The position numbers and the translations under genes were made by a program. This document shows positions 51,983 to 59,951 of a stretch of 64,000 nt of DNA, one piece after another. The notes under the pieces are model-generated. The model ran no database searches and was not told where the DNA came from. It saw only the letters and a list, made by a program, of their open reading frames with translations. Source of the DNA: Streptomyces sp. WP-1 (GTDB lineage: Bacteria; Actinomycetota; Actinomycetes; Streptomycetales; Streptomycetaceae). The stretch is taken from assembly GCF_030450125.1 (NCBI RefSeq), contig NZ_CP123923.1, forward strand, positions 2,542,001 through 2,606,000, written 5' to 3'. Numbering within the stretch: the first letter of the stretch is position 1; every line of letters starts with the position of its first letter.

Positions 51983-52405
51983 GTGAGCCCGATGAGCCAG
52001 GCGGCACAGAACCTGAACTGGTTGATCACCAACTTCGTGGACAACACCCCGGGGGTGTCCCACACGGTGGTGGTCTCCGCCGACGGACTCCTTCTGGCGA
52101 TGTCCGAAGGCTTCCCCCGTGACCGCGCCGACCAGCTCGCCGCCGTCGCCTCCGGTCTGACCTCGCTGACCGCCGGTGCCTCGCGCATCTTCGAGGGCGG
52201 CAGCGTCAACCAGACGGTTGTGGAGATGGAGCGGGGATTCCTCTTCATCATGTCCATCTCGGACGGATCGTCCCTCGCCGTCCTGGCCCACCCGGAGGCG
52301 GACATCGGTCTCATCGGGTACGAGATGGCCCTCCTGGTGGACCGCGCGGGCACGGTCCTCACCCCGGATCTCCGCGCGGAGCTCCAGGGCAGCCTTCTCA
52401 ACTAG
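51983..52405 (+). CDS. cvnB2: CvnB: roadblock/LC7 protein (conservon 2)
   Basis: The 140-residue protein is almost identical to CvnB1 (SPMSQAAQNLNWLITNFVD, ASRIFEGGSVNQTVVEMERG). The GTG at 51983 has GGAG 7 nt upstream; an ATG 3 codons later is less well placed. It begins 1 nt after the cvnA2 stop. Confidence 0.93.
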   Translation: MSPMSQAAQNLNWLITNFVDNTPGVSHTVVVSADGLLLAMSEGFPRDRADQLAAVASGLTSLTAGASRIFEGGSVNQTVVEMERGFLFIMSISDGSSLAVLAHPEADIGLIGYEMALLVDRAGTVLTPDLRAELQGSLLN

Positions 52406-52499
52406 TAATCGGACGGTGCGTATTCGTGTCCCGGGGCCTTAAGGTTTCGGGACGCGGCTCCACACGGATGGGTGCCCGACGCAGTCGGAGGAGGAGAAA

Positions 52500-53096
52500 G
52501 TGGCAACACCCCCAGGAGGTTCGCCCTCGGGCAATTGGTCGTACGGCCCTGCCCAGGGCCACGGCGACGGCTCGGCGAACCCGTACGACTTCCCCTCCGC
52601 ACCGCACCACCGGCAGCCCTACGCCCCGCAGCATCCCGCCCCCTCGCCGTACGACCGGCCGCAGGGACCCGGTCCCTCGCCGTACGACCAGCCGCCTGCC
52701 CCGCGCATCCAGCCGGTCCAGCCGCAGCGCCGCGCCGAGCCGGCGCCCGCGGCGAACAACCCCTTGGTGCGTCCGTACGCCATGACCGGTGGCCGGACCC
52801 GCCCGCGCTACCAGCTCGCCATCGAGGCGCTGGTGCACACCACCGCGGCTCCGCACCAGATGCAGGGTCAACTGCCCGAGCATCAGCGGATCTGCAATCT
52901 CTGCCGGGAGATCAAGTCGGTGGCCGAGGTCTCGGCCCTGCTGACGATCCCCCTCGGCGTGGCCAGGATCCTCGTCGCCGACTTGGCGGAGGCGGGCCTG
53001 GTCGCCATCCATCAGCCCGGCGGCGACGAGAACGCCGGTGGCCAGCCAGACGTGACACTGCTCGAAAGGGTGCTCAGTGGACTTCGCAAGCTCTAG
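52500..53096 (+). CDS. cvnC2: CvnC: DUF742 protein (conservon 2)
   Basis: The 198-residue protein shares the DUF742 core with CvnC1 (LVRPYAMTGGRTRPRYQLAI, LPEHQRICNLCREIKSVAEV) but has a 65-residue longer N-terminus rich in Pro, Tyr and Gln (SPYDRPQGPGPSPYDQPPAP). The GTG at 52500 follows GGAGGAGGAG. It overlaps cvnD2 by 20 nt. Confidence 0.93.
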   Translation: MATPPGGSPSGNWSYGPAQGHGDGSANPYDFPSAPHHRQPYAPQHPAPSPYDRPQGPGPSPYDQPPAPRIQPVQPQRRAEPAPAANNPLVRPYAMTGGRTRPRYQLAIEALVHTTAAPHQMQGQLPEHQRICNLCREIKSVAEVSALLTIPLGVARILVADLAEAGLVAIHQPGGDENAGGQPDVTLLERVLSGLRKL

Positions 53097-53667
53097 CGGA
53101 GGGCCGGTTTCTCAGAGTCGCTCCACCACCTCCGCGAAGATCGTGGTGGCGGGCGGCTTCGGCGTGGGCAAGACCACGTTCGTCGGCGCCGTCTCGGAGA
53201 TCAACCCGCTGCGCACCGAGGCCGTCATGACGTCCGCTTCGGCCGGCATCGACGACCTCACCCACACCGGGGACAAGACCACCACCACGGTGGCCATGGA
53301 CTTCGGCCGTATCACCCTCGACCAGGACCTCATCCTGTACCTGTTCGGTACACCGGGTCAGGACCGCTTCTGGTTCATGTGGGACGACCTGGTGCGCGGC
53401 GCGATCGGCGCGGTCGTCCTCGTCGACACCCGCAGGCTCGCCGACTGCTTCCCGGCCGTCGACTACTTCGAGAACAGCGGCCTGCCGTTCGTCATCGCCC
53501 TCAACGGCTTCGACGGCAACCAGCCGTACAACCCGGACGAGGTCCGCGAGGCACTCCAGATCGGCCCGGACACCCCGATCATCACGACGGACGCACGTCA
53601 TCGGGCGGACGCGAAGTCGACGCTCATCACGCTCGTGGAGCACGCGCTGATGGCGCGTCTGCGATAG
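53077..53667 (+). CDS. cvnD2: CvnD: Ras-like small GTPase (conservon 2)
   Basis: The 196-residue GTPase has the same P-loop and motifs as CvnD1, with 5 extra residues near the N-terminus (SSGGPVSQSRSTTSAK). Very few residues differ beyond that, and long DNA runs are identical (53123-53225 and 53353-53517). Confidence 0.95.
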   Translation: MDFASSSGGPVSQSRSTTSAKIVVAGGFGVGKTTFVGAVSEINPLRTEAVMTSASAGIDDLTHTGDKTTTTVAMDFGRITLDQDLILYLFGTPGQDRFWFMWDDLVRGAIGAVVLVDTRRLADCFPAVDYFENSGLPFVIALNGFDGNQPYNPDEVREALQIGPDTPIITTDARHRADAKSTLITLVEHALMARLR

Positions 53668-53690
53668 CGGCCGCTGATCTGTACGCCATG

Positions 53691-53723
53691 AGGGGCCGGC
53701 GACCCGATGGGTCGCCGGCCCCT
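53691..53723 (+). terminator. Terminator of conservon 2
   Basis: A perfect 15-bp stem with a GAT loop lies 23 bp after the cvnD2 stop and 21 bp before the next gene. Confidence 0.85.
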
Positions 53724-53744
53724 GTCGAACGGGAAAGCGGGCCC

Positions 53745-54053
53745 ATGACCACGACGTTCATCATGCCCACCTCGCCGGAGACGCGGGAACTCCTCGACTC
53801 GATCGCGGACGAGATGGTCACGGAGATCGGCATCCCGTATGCCGAGGCCGTCGCCCGGATCAACGCGCACTGGCACCGGCAGGACCTGTCCGACGAGGAC
53901 TGCATCGTCCTGCATGAGGACGAACGGTTCTGGTCGTTCGTGATGTATTACGGCAGGAATGTGCCGGACTGGCGCCCGGGGGCGGATCGCAGTGGCTGGG
54001 TCCCCACGGAGCCGCCGGCCGCCGGTACGAAGTTCTGGACGGTACGGGACTGA
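53745..54053 (+). CDS. Small soluble protein of unknown function
   Basis: The 102-residue acidic protein (TTTFIMPTSPETRELLDSIA, GIPYAEAVARINAHWHRQDL, SFVMYYGRNVPDWRPGADRS) has no signal peptide or membrane segment. GC-rich codons and a GGGAAAG site before the ATG support a real gene. Hairpins flank it on both sides. The family is not known to me. Confidence 0.75.
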   Translation: MTTTFIMPTSPETRELLDSIADEMVTEIGIPYAEAVARINAHWHRQDLSDEDCIVLHEDERFWSFVMYYGRNVPDWRPGADRSGWVPTEPPAAGTKFWTVRD

Positions 54054-54060
54054 CATGCGA

Positions 54061-54097
54061 CGAGAGCCGCCGACCCCGACAGGGGCGGCGGCTCTCG
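54061..54097. terminator. Bidirectional hairpin before accE
   Basis: CGAGAGCCGCCG pairs with CGGCGGCTCTCG (12 bp), and the inner CCCC-GACA-GGGG adds 4 bp after one bulged A. It lies between the convergent hypothetical gene and accE. Confidence 0.85.
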
Positions 54098-54117
54098 GTG
54101 TTCACGGGCCCGAAGCG

Positions 54118-54309
54118 TCAGTGCCAGCTGTGCGGGGCGCGGAAGCCCGGTTCGCGCTCCAGGCGGCGCCAGCCGGCCTTGGGGTGCGGGCGGTGGTGGG
54201 TCGGCTCGGCGGGGCGGGCGGCGGCGCGGGCGAGGAGGACGGCCGTGATGGCGGCGACCTCTTCGGGGTCGGCGTGACCCTTCTCGACGCGGATGTCGGC
54301 AGTGCTCAT
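54118..54309 (-). CDS. accE: Acyl-CoA carboxylase epsilon subunit
   Basis: The 63-residue protein fits the AccE/PccE family: STADIRVEKGHADPEEVAAI, then TAVLLARAAA, and a Trp/His-rich end (AGWRRLEREPGFRAPHSWH). The epsilon subunit stabilises and activates actinobacterial acyl-CoA carboxylases. It follows accB by 35 bp, as in S. coelicolor. Confidence 0.93.
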   Translation of the reverse strand: MSTADIRVEKGHADPEEVAAITAVLLARAAARPAEPTHHRPHPKAGWRRLEREPGFRAPHSWH

Positions 54310-54344
54310 GGGTGTCGGTCTCCGTAAGAGAGATGTCCGCTGGG

Positions 54345-55940
54345 TTACTGCGGGGGGTTGCCGTGCTTGCGGGACGGGAGGTCGGCGTGCTTGGTCTGGA
54401 GCATCGCCAGCGACTTCGCCAGCACCTCGCGGGTCTCGGCCGGGTCGATGACGTCGTCGACCAGGCCGCGCTCGGCGGCGTAATAGGGGTGCATCAGCTC
54501 GGACTTGTACTCCTTGACCATGCGGGAGCGCATGGCCTCGGGGTCCTCGGCCTCGGCGATCTGGCGGCGGAAGATGACGTTGGCCGCGCCCTCCGCGCCC
54601 ATCACGGCGATCTCGTTGGTGGGCCAGGCGTAGGTGAGGTCGGCGCCGATCGACTGGGAGTCCATGACGATGTAGGCACCTCCGTACGCCTTGCGCAGGA
54701 TCAACGAGATCCGCGGCACGGTGGCGTTGCAGTAGGCGTACAGCAGCTTCGCGCCGTGCCGGATGATCCCGCCGTGCTCCTGGTCGACGCCCGGCAGGAA
54801 CCCGGGAACGTCCAGGAAGGTCACGATCGGAACATTGAAAGCGTCACACATCTGGACAAAGCGCGCAGCTTTTTCGCTGGCCTCGATGTCCAGTACGCCC
54901 GCGAGGACCTGCGGCTGGTTGGCGACGATGCCGACCACCTGGCCGTCGATGCGGGCGAGGGCGCAGATGATGTTGCGCGCCCAGCGCTCGTGGACCTCCA
55001 GGTACTCGCCGTCGTCGACGATCTCCTCGATGACCTTGGTCATGTCGTACGGCCGGTTGCCGTCGGCCGGGACCAGGTCGAGCAGGACGTCGGAGCGGCG
55101 GTCGGCCGGGTCGGAGCACTCCGTGCGCGGCGGGTTCTCGCGGTTGTTCTGCGGCAGCAGCGACAGGAGGTAGCGCACCTCGGCGATGCACGTCTCCTCG
55201 TCGTCGTACGCGAAGTGACAGACGCCGGAGGTCTCGGCGTGCACGTCCGCGCCGCCCAGGCCGTTCTGGGTGATCTCCTCGCCCGTCACCGCCTTGACCA
55301 CGTCCGGCCCGGTGATGAACATCTGCGAGGTCTCGCGGACCATGAAGACGAAGTCCGTGAGGGCCGGCGAGTACGCCGCGCCGCCCGCGCACGGGCCGAG
55401 CATCACGGAGATCTGCGGGATGACGCCCGAGGCCTTCGTGTTGCGCTGGAAGATGCCGCCGTACCCGGCGAGCGCGCTGACGCCCTCCTGGATGCGGGCG
55501 CCCGCGCCGTCGTTCAGGGAGACCAGGGGCGCGCCGGCCGCGATGGCCATGTCCATGATCTTGTGGATCTTGGTGGCGTGGGCCTCGCCCAGCGCGCCGC
55601 CGAAGATCCGGAAGTCGTGCGCGTACACGAAGACCGTACGGCCCTCGACCGTGCCCCAGCCGGTGACGACACCGTCGGTGTACGGCTTCTTGGCCTCCAG
55701 GCCGAAGCCGGTCGCGCGGTGCCGGCGCAGCTGCTCGACCTCCTGGAAGGAACCCGGGTCCAGGAGCAGCTCGATCCGCTCCCGCGCCGTCAGCTTGCCC
55801 TTGGCGTGCTGCGCCTTGGTCGCCTTCTCGCTGGGGCCGGCCACGGCCTGCGCACGGATGTCGTGCAGTTCGGCGACCCGTCCGCGCGCGTCCGTCGGCT
55901 CGCCGGTCGGCTCACCCGTCGTCTCTTCCAAAACGGTCAT
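54345..55940 (-). CDS. accB: Acyl-CoA carboxylase beta (carboxyltransferase) subunit AccB
   Basis: The 531-residue carboxyltransferase moves CO2 from biotin (on the alpha subunit, encoded elsewhere) to acyl-CoA, giving malonyl-CoA for fatty acids and polyketides. Oxyanion loops are visible in GAGARIQEGV, GPCAGGAAYSPAL and ILRKAYGGAYIVMD. The Ile at residue 424 (Ile422 in the S. coelicolor numbering I recall) is that of acetyl-CoA-accepting AccB; PccB has Asp there. ATG 55940. Confidence 0.96.
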   Translation of the reverse strand: MTVLEETTGEPTGEPTDARGRVAELHDIRAQAVAGPSEKATKAQHAKGKLTARERIELLLDPGSFQEVEQLRRHRATGFGLEAKKPYTDGVVTGWGTVEGRTVFVYAHDFRIFGGALGEAHATKIHKIMDMAIAAGAPLVSLNDGAGARIQEGVSALAGYGGIFQRNTKASGVIPQISVMLGPCAGGAAYSPALTDFVFMVRETSQMFITGPDVVKAVTGEEITQNGLGGADVHAETSGVCHFAYDDEETCIAEVRYLLSLLPQNNRENPPRTECSDPADRRSDVLLDLVPADGNRPYDMTKVIEEIVDDGEYLEVHERWARNIICALARIDGQVVGIVANQPQVLAGVLDIEASEKAARFVQMCDAFNVPIVTFLDVPGFLPGVDQEHGGIIRHGAKLLYAYCNATVPRISLILRKAYGGAYIVMDSQSIGADLTYAWPTNEIAVMGAEGAANVIFRRQIAEAEDPEAMRSRMVKEYKSELMHPYYAAERGLVDDVIDPAETREVLAKSLAMLQTKHADLPSRKHGNPPQ

Positions 55941-56340
55941 GTAGCGACCTTACGAAGGACACCAAGGAAAGCGAGCCGTCGACTCCGTACAGTCTCACGC
56001 CCGTTTTCCTGGTGCGAGTGAACAGAACCATGGCGAAGTGCAGCCATTCCAACTGCTCAGAGGCGGCTTGCGTTGTGGGAACCCAACAAGGGCGACACTG
56101 GGGAACCATCCCGCATTCGTGGGAACGGGCATGCCATCCCTGGAGTGACACCACCCCTCGGACGGCCCTCAGCCGCGTCCCGGCCCCCACCGTATGCGCA
56201 TCTCGCCACGGACGCGCATAGTGACTTTGAGTCATTGACGCGCCACGCTGCGGATGAGGTTGAAAACCGAACGGAATGGGTCTACGGTCTGAGTCGTCGG
56301 ATTCGTTGAACGTTAAACAGAATGGCTCCAGGAGGACGTC
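55941..56340. other. Divergent promoter region between accB and yceI
   Basis: No gene is seen in these 400 bp. GTTGAACGTTAAAC (56305-56318) is a near-perfect 14-bp palindrome just upstream of the yceI ribosome site GGAGG, and may bind a regulator. The accB promoter should lie near 55950-56010. Confidence 0.55.
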
Positions 56341-56943
56341 ATGGGCATCTTCGGCCGCAAGGACAGCACGACCGCCACCCCCGCGCGGGGCGCCGGCCCC
56401 GATCTGGCCGCGGTGACCGGCGACTACACGATCGACCCCGCGCACACCACGATCGAGTTCGTGGCCCGCCACGCGATGGTCACCAATGTGCGCGGCAGCT
56501 TCCAGGACTTCACCGGCAGCCTCCACCTGGACGGTCAGGATCCGGCCAAGTCCACGGCCACGCTCGACATCACGATGGCGAGCATCGACACCGGCAACGC
56601 CGACCGCGACGGCCATCTGAAGTCGGCCGACTTCTTCAAGATCGACGAGTTCCCGACCATGACCTTCCGCTCCACCGAGGCGGAGTCCCTGGGCGGCGAG
56701 GACTACCGCATCACCGGTGACCTCTCCCTGCTCGGTGTCACCAGGCCGATCACCATCGACCTGGAGTTCAACGGCATCGCCAAGGACCCGTTCGGCAACG
56801 AGCGGGCCGGCTTCGAGGGCAGGTCCGAGCTGCTGCGCTCCGAGTGGGGCCTGACCTGGAACGCCGCGCTGGAGACGGGAGGGGTGCTGATCTCCGACAA
56901 GATCAAGCTCAACTTCGACATCTCCGCGATCAAGAACGCGTGA
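56341..56943 (+). CDS. YceI family protein (lipocalin-like isoprenoid-binding fold)
   Basis: The 200-residue protein has the YceI beta-barrel pattern: GDYTIDPAHTTIEFVARHAM, DGHLKSADFFKIDEFPTMTF, LLGVTRPITIDLEF and EWGLTWNAALETGGVLISD. Family members bind polyprenols or similar lipids. There is no signal peptide here, so it is probably cytoplasmic, unlike many YceI proteins. The ATG follows GGAGG. Its 3' end overlaps the convergent membrane gene by 14 bp. Confidence 0.93.
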   Translation: MGIFGRKDSTTATPARGAGPDLAAVTGDYTIDPAHTTIEFVARHAMVTNVRGSFQDFTGSLHLDGQDPAKSTATLDITMASIDTGNADRDGHLKSADFFKIDEFPTMTFRSTEAESLGGEDYRITGDLSLLGVTRPITIDLEFNGIAKDPFGNERAGFEGRSELLRSEWGLTWNAALETGGVLISDKIKLNFDISAIKNA

Positions 56944-57982
56944 GCACCGGCCGGCGGCGCCGCACCGGCAGCAGCCACCACGCCGACGCCACCGACAGCA
57001 CCGCTCCCGCCGCGATCGCGGACAGCCGGGTCGGCAGCAGCTCGGTGGCGTTCTGGCCGAAGTACCCGAGGAGCAGGGAGAGGGCGGTGGTCATGCCGGC
57101 CGCCCAGAAGGCGTAGTCGAGCGGGCGCAGCCACAGGGCCACGGCGAGGACGCCGAACAGCGCCACCACCGCCGGACGCCCGCCGAGCCCGCACGCCGCC
57201 ACGCCGGTCGCCAGCAGCGTGCCCGCGCAGGCGCCGAGGAACCGGCGAACTCCCTTGCGCAGTACGTCGTCCCGCCCCCGGTTGCCGCTCGCCGCGACGT
57301 ACGCGGTGAGCACGAGCCAGGGCCAGTGGTCGTCGTACAGGAGCCGTCCGAGCGTGAACGCGGCGGCGATCGCGGCCGCCATCTGTACGGCCATCCGCGT
57401 GCTGGGGCGCGGGCGCGACGTGGCCGCGCGGCGGGGTTTTGGGGGCTGGGGGGATTCAGGGGCCTGGGGGCTCGGCAGGCACCGGCCGGCCAGGGTCCGT
57501 ACCAGCAGCACGCTCGCCCAGGCCAGGGCGCCGATCAGCGCGGACCAGGCCCAGTTCACCGCCTCGGGCCGGGCGCCGGGGGGCAGGGTGGGCCCGGGGA
57601 CGATCAGCAGGGCGATGAGCGGCAGGGTGATCAGGGTGCCCGCGCGGGTGGCGGCGGGGCCGTGGCGGCGGATCCAGATCGCGAGGGCGAGGGCGGCGGT
57701 GAAGAGGGCCGCGCCGAGCCAGTAGTGGGCGAGGAGCAGCCGGGACAGGCCCGCGCACCCGGCCGCCGCGAGGGGCAGCAGGGCGAGCGCGGTGAGCCGG
57801 CCGCGCCGATCGGCGGACCATCCGCCCCGGGACAGGGTCAGGGTGAGGGCGACCGCGAGGACCACGGAGTCCGTGTGCAGCCCGGCCGCGCCCTCCAGCC
57901 ACAGGGCGGCCGCCCAGGAGAGCAGGACCGCCGTCATCGTCCCGACTGCTTCATAAGCGTTGCGTATCAGTATTCGACGCAC
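56930..57982 (-). CDS. FUSC-like multi-pass membrane protein
   Basis: The 350-residue protein has about ten hydrophobic segments in two halves separated by a Pro/Arg-rich loop (PESPQPPKPRRAATSRPRPS). The second half (WPWLVLTAYVAASGNRGRDD, VLRKGVRRFLGACAGTLLAT) matches the FUSC/aromatic-acid-exporter pattern. The GTG at 57982 is inferred; it lies 60 bp from the divergent marR start. Substrate unknown; efflux is likely. Confidence 0.82.
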   Translation of the reverse strand: MRRILIRNAYEAVGTMTAVLLSWAAALWLEGAAGLHTDSVVLAVALTLTLSRGGWSADRRGRLTALALLPLAAAGCAGLSRLLLAHYWLGAALFTAALALAIWIRRHGPAATRAGTLITLPLIALLIVPGPTLPPGARPEAVNWAWSALIGALAWASVLLVRTLAGRCLPSPQAPESPQPPKPRRAATSRPRPSTRMAVQMAAAIAAAFTLGRLLYDDHWPWLVLTAYVAASGNRGRDDVLRKGVRRFLGACAGTLLATGVAACGLGGRPAVVALFGVLAVALWLRPLDYAFWAAGMTTALSLLLGYFGQNATELLPTRLSAIAAGAVLSVASAWWLLPVRRRRPVLTRS

Positions 57983-58042
57983 TGGCCGAGAATAGAGCCT
58001 GAGAGTCGGTTCTTTGATAAGCGATTGCGTACGATATTGCGC

Positions 58043-58486
58043 ATGGATGATCATCTCGCCGATGCCGCCGCTCTCCGCCGTGCCGTCGTCCGCGTCAACC
58101 GGCGGCTGCGGCAGGAGCGCGGGGAGGGGGGCCTGAGCCCCAATCAGCTCGCGGTGCTGGGACATCTGCACGCGCACGGCCCGGCCACGCCGGGGCGGAT
58201 CGCGGCGCGGGAGCGGCAGCGGCCGCAGTCGCTGACGCGGGTGTTCGCCGACCTGGAGGCGGAGGGGCTGATCGCCCGGGAGCCGGACGCGGGCGACCGC
58301 CGGCAGTCCGTGCTGACCCTGACCGAGCCGGGGCGGCGGGCGCTGGAGCGGGACATGGCCGAGCGGGACATCTGGCTCGCCGCGGCCCTGAGCACGCTCG
58401 GGGAGACGGAGCGGGGGGTGCTGACGCTGGCGGCGGCGCTGCTGGAGCGGGTGGGGTCGATGGAGATACCGGGCACGGAGGTCTGA
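58043..58486 (+). CDS. MarR-family transcriptional regulator
   Basis: The 147-residue winged-helix protein (LSPNQLAVLGHLHAHGPATP, RQRPQSLTRVFADLEAEGLI, DAGDRRQSVLTLT) is divergent from the FUSC-like gene and probably represses it. The 60-bp intergene is AT-rich and contains TTGCGTA-type half sites on both sides. The ATG at 58043 is assigned from the domain start. Confidence 0.9.
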   Translation: MDDHLADAAALRRAVVRVNRRLRQERGEGGLSPNQLAVLGHLHAHGPATPGRIAARERQRPQSLTRVFADLEAEGLIAREPDAGDRRQSVLTLTEPGRRALERDMAERDIWLAAALSTLGETERGVLTLAAALLERVGSMEIPGTEV

Positions 58487-58542
58487 CCGCCGCCCCCTGC
58501 GGGAGACCCGCCCCCTACCGGGCCGCCCCTTACGGGTGCGCC

Positions 58543-59895
58543 TCAGTTCCCGAACCCGCCCCCGAAATCGCCCCCGTCTCCCCCGCCGAAGCCCCCGCCG
58601 TCGCCGAACCCGCCCCCGAAGTCGCCGGGGTCGAAGTCGGTGCCGGAGACATCGCCGCCCTGGAAGTCGGTGCCGCCGAAGTCGCCGTACCCGGCGCCGT
58701 AGTCGGCCGCGTACGAGGGGGTGGACATCATGGTGCCGAGCAGGGTGCCGAAGAGGAGGCCGGGGAGGATCCCGCCGCCGAAGTAGCCGCCGGCCCAGGG
58801 ACCGTAGGCGGGGCCCGCGTCCCAGTAGGGGCGGCGGCCGTACTCCGTGTCCACCTCGCGCACCACGGGATCGCGGCCGTCGGCGAGGCGGGTGGCGTCG
58901 GCGGCGCAGACCGGTACCTCGCGCGGGGCGCCGCCGGGCGGGGTCCAGGCGGCGTCGGCGACGGAGGGGCCGTGGCGCGGGTCGAAGAAGCAGGGCGGCC
59001 GGCGCTCGGGCAGCGGGCGGCCCTCGCGGCGCGCGGCCAGCCGGGCGAGGCTGAAGCGGCCGTCCTCCAGCGTCTCGGTGACCGGCCGGACGTCCTCCGG
59101 CCGGCCCGCCTCGGCCATCCGCTGCTTCGCCCTCTCGTAGGCGTCCAGGGCGCGCTCGTAGTCGCCGCGCATCGCGTCGTCCGCGCCGGGTTCGGCCGGG
59201 TGGAAGTCGAGGCGGTCCAGTTCCTCGCCGAACGCGGTGATGTCCTCGTCCACCACCACCCGCAGCCGTTCCAGGGCGGCCCGCTGCTCCTTCTCGCGCC
59301 GCCGCCGGCCCCGCCGTACCAGCGTGTACGCGCCCGCGGCACCCGCCACCAGCACCGCGGCGACCGCGATCAGGCCCACTCCGGAGCCGCTCCCGCTGCC
59401 GGCGGCGTGCCAGCTGCGGGGCGCGCGGCCGCCCATGTGGGCGAGGGCCCGGTCGGTGAAGTCGGTGAGCTGGGCCTTGGCGCTCTCGCCGCGGACGCTG
59501 GTCACCAGGTTCTGCCGGGCGGTCGCCGACAGCACGGAGGCGTCGGCGCGGGCGTCGAAGCGGTCGCCGAGCCGGATGCCGTACAGGCCGGTGACGCCGG
59601 TGGCGGCGCGCAGGTCGGCGAAGAGGCTCGTGGTGGGGTAGCCGGCCGGGAGGACGGCGATGAACAGCGGTTTGTTCGCGTCCTTGATCCGTTTCGCCAG
59701 CGCGTCGGCGTCCGCGCGGGACAGCTGGGCGGAGGCCGCCGGGTCGACGTAGACCGGGCCGGCGCGCAGGGCGCGGGCGATGGTGGAGACGCCGGTGTCC
59801 GCGCTCGCCCCGGGGGCGAGGCTGGTCGCCAGCACCAGGGCGAGCACGGCGAGCAGCAGGGCGGGGAGGCTTCGGGTCCGCGGGACGGCCTTCAT
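58543..59895 (-). CDS. TPM-domain membrane protein with Gly/Asp/Phe-rich tail
   Basis: The 450-residue protein has a signal peptide (to about residue 33), an extracellular TPM-like domain (VYVDPAASAQLSRADADALA, PLFIAVLPAGYPTTSLF), a transmembrane segment at about 175-195, a cytoplasmic coiled-coil region, and a C-terminal low-complexity tail of GDF and GGF repeats. TPM domains occur in membrane quality-control proteins, but no function is established for this type. Confidence 0.82.
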   Translation of the reverse strand: MKAVPRTRSLPALLLAVLALVLATSLAPGASADTGVSTIARALRAGPVYVDPAASAQLSRADADALAKRIKDANKPLFIAVLPAGYPTTSLFADLRAATGVTGLYGIRLGDRFDARADASVLSATARQNLVTSVRGESAKAQLTDFTDRALAHMGGRAPRSWHAAGSGSGSGVGLIAVAAVLVAGAAGAYTLVRRGRRRREKEQRAALERLRVVVDEDITAFGEELDRLDFHPAEPGADDAMRGDYERALDAYERAKQRMAEAGRPEDVRPVTETLEDGRFSLARLAARREGRPLPERRPPCFFDPRHGPSVADAAWTPPGGAPREVPVCAADATRLADGRDPVVREVDTEYGRRPYWDAGPAYGPWAGGYFGGGILPGLLFGTLLGTMMSTPSYAADYGAGYGDFGGTDFQGGDVSGTDFDPGDFGGGFGDGGGFGGGDGGDFGGGFGN

Positions 59896-59951
59896 GTCTC
59901 GACGCTACCCGAAGCCCCCCTCAAGGGGTGGTTCCAGACGGACCGGACCGG

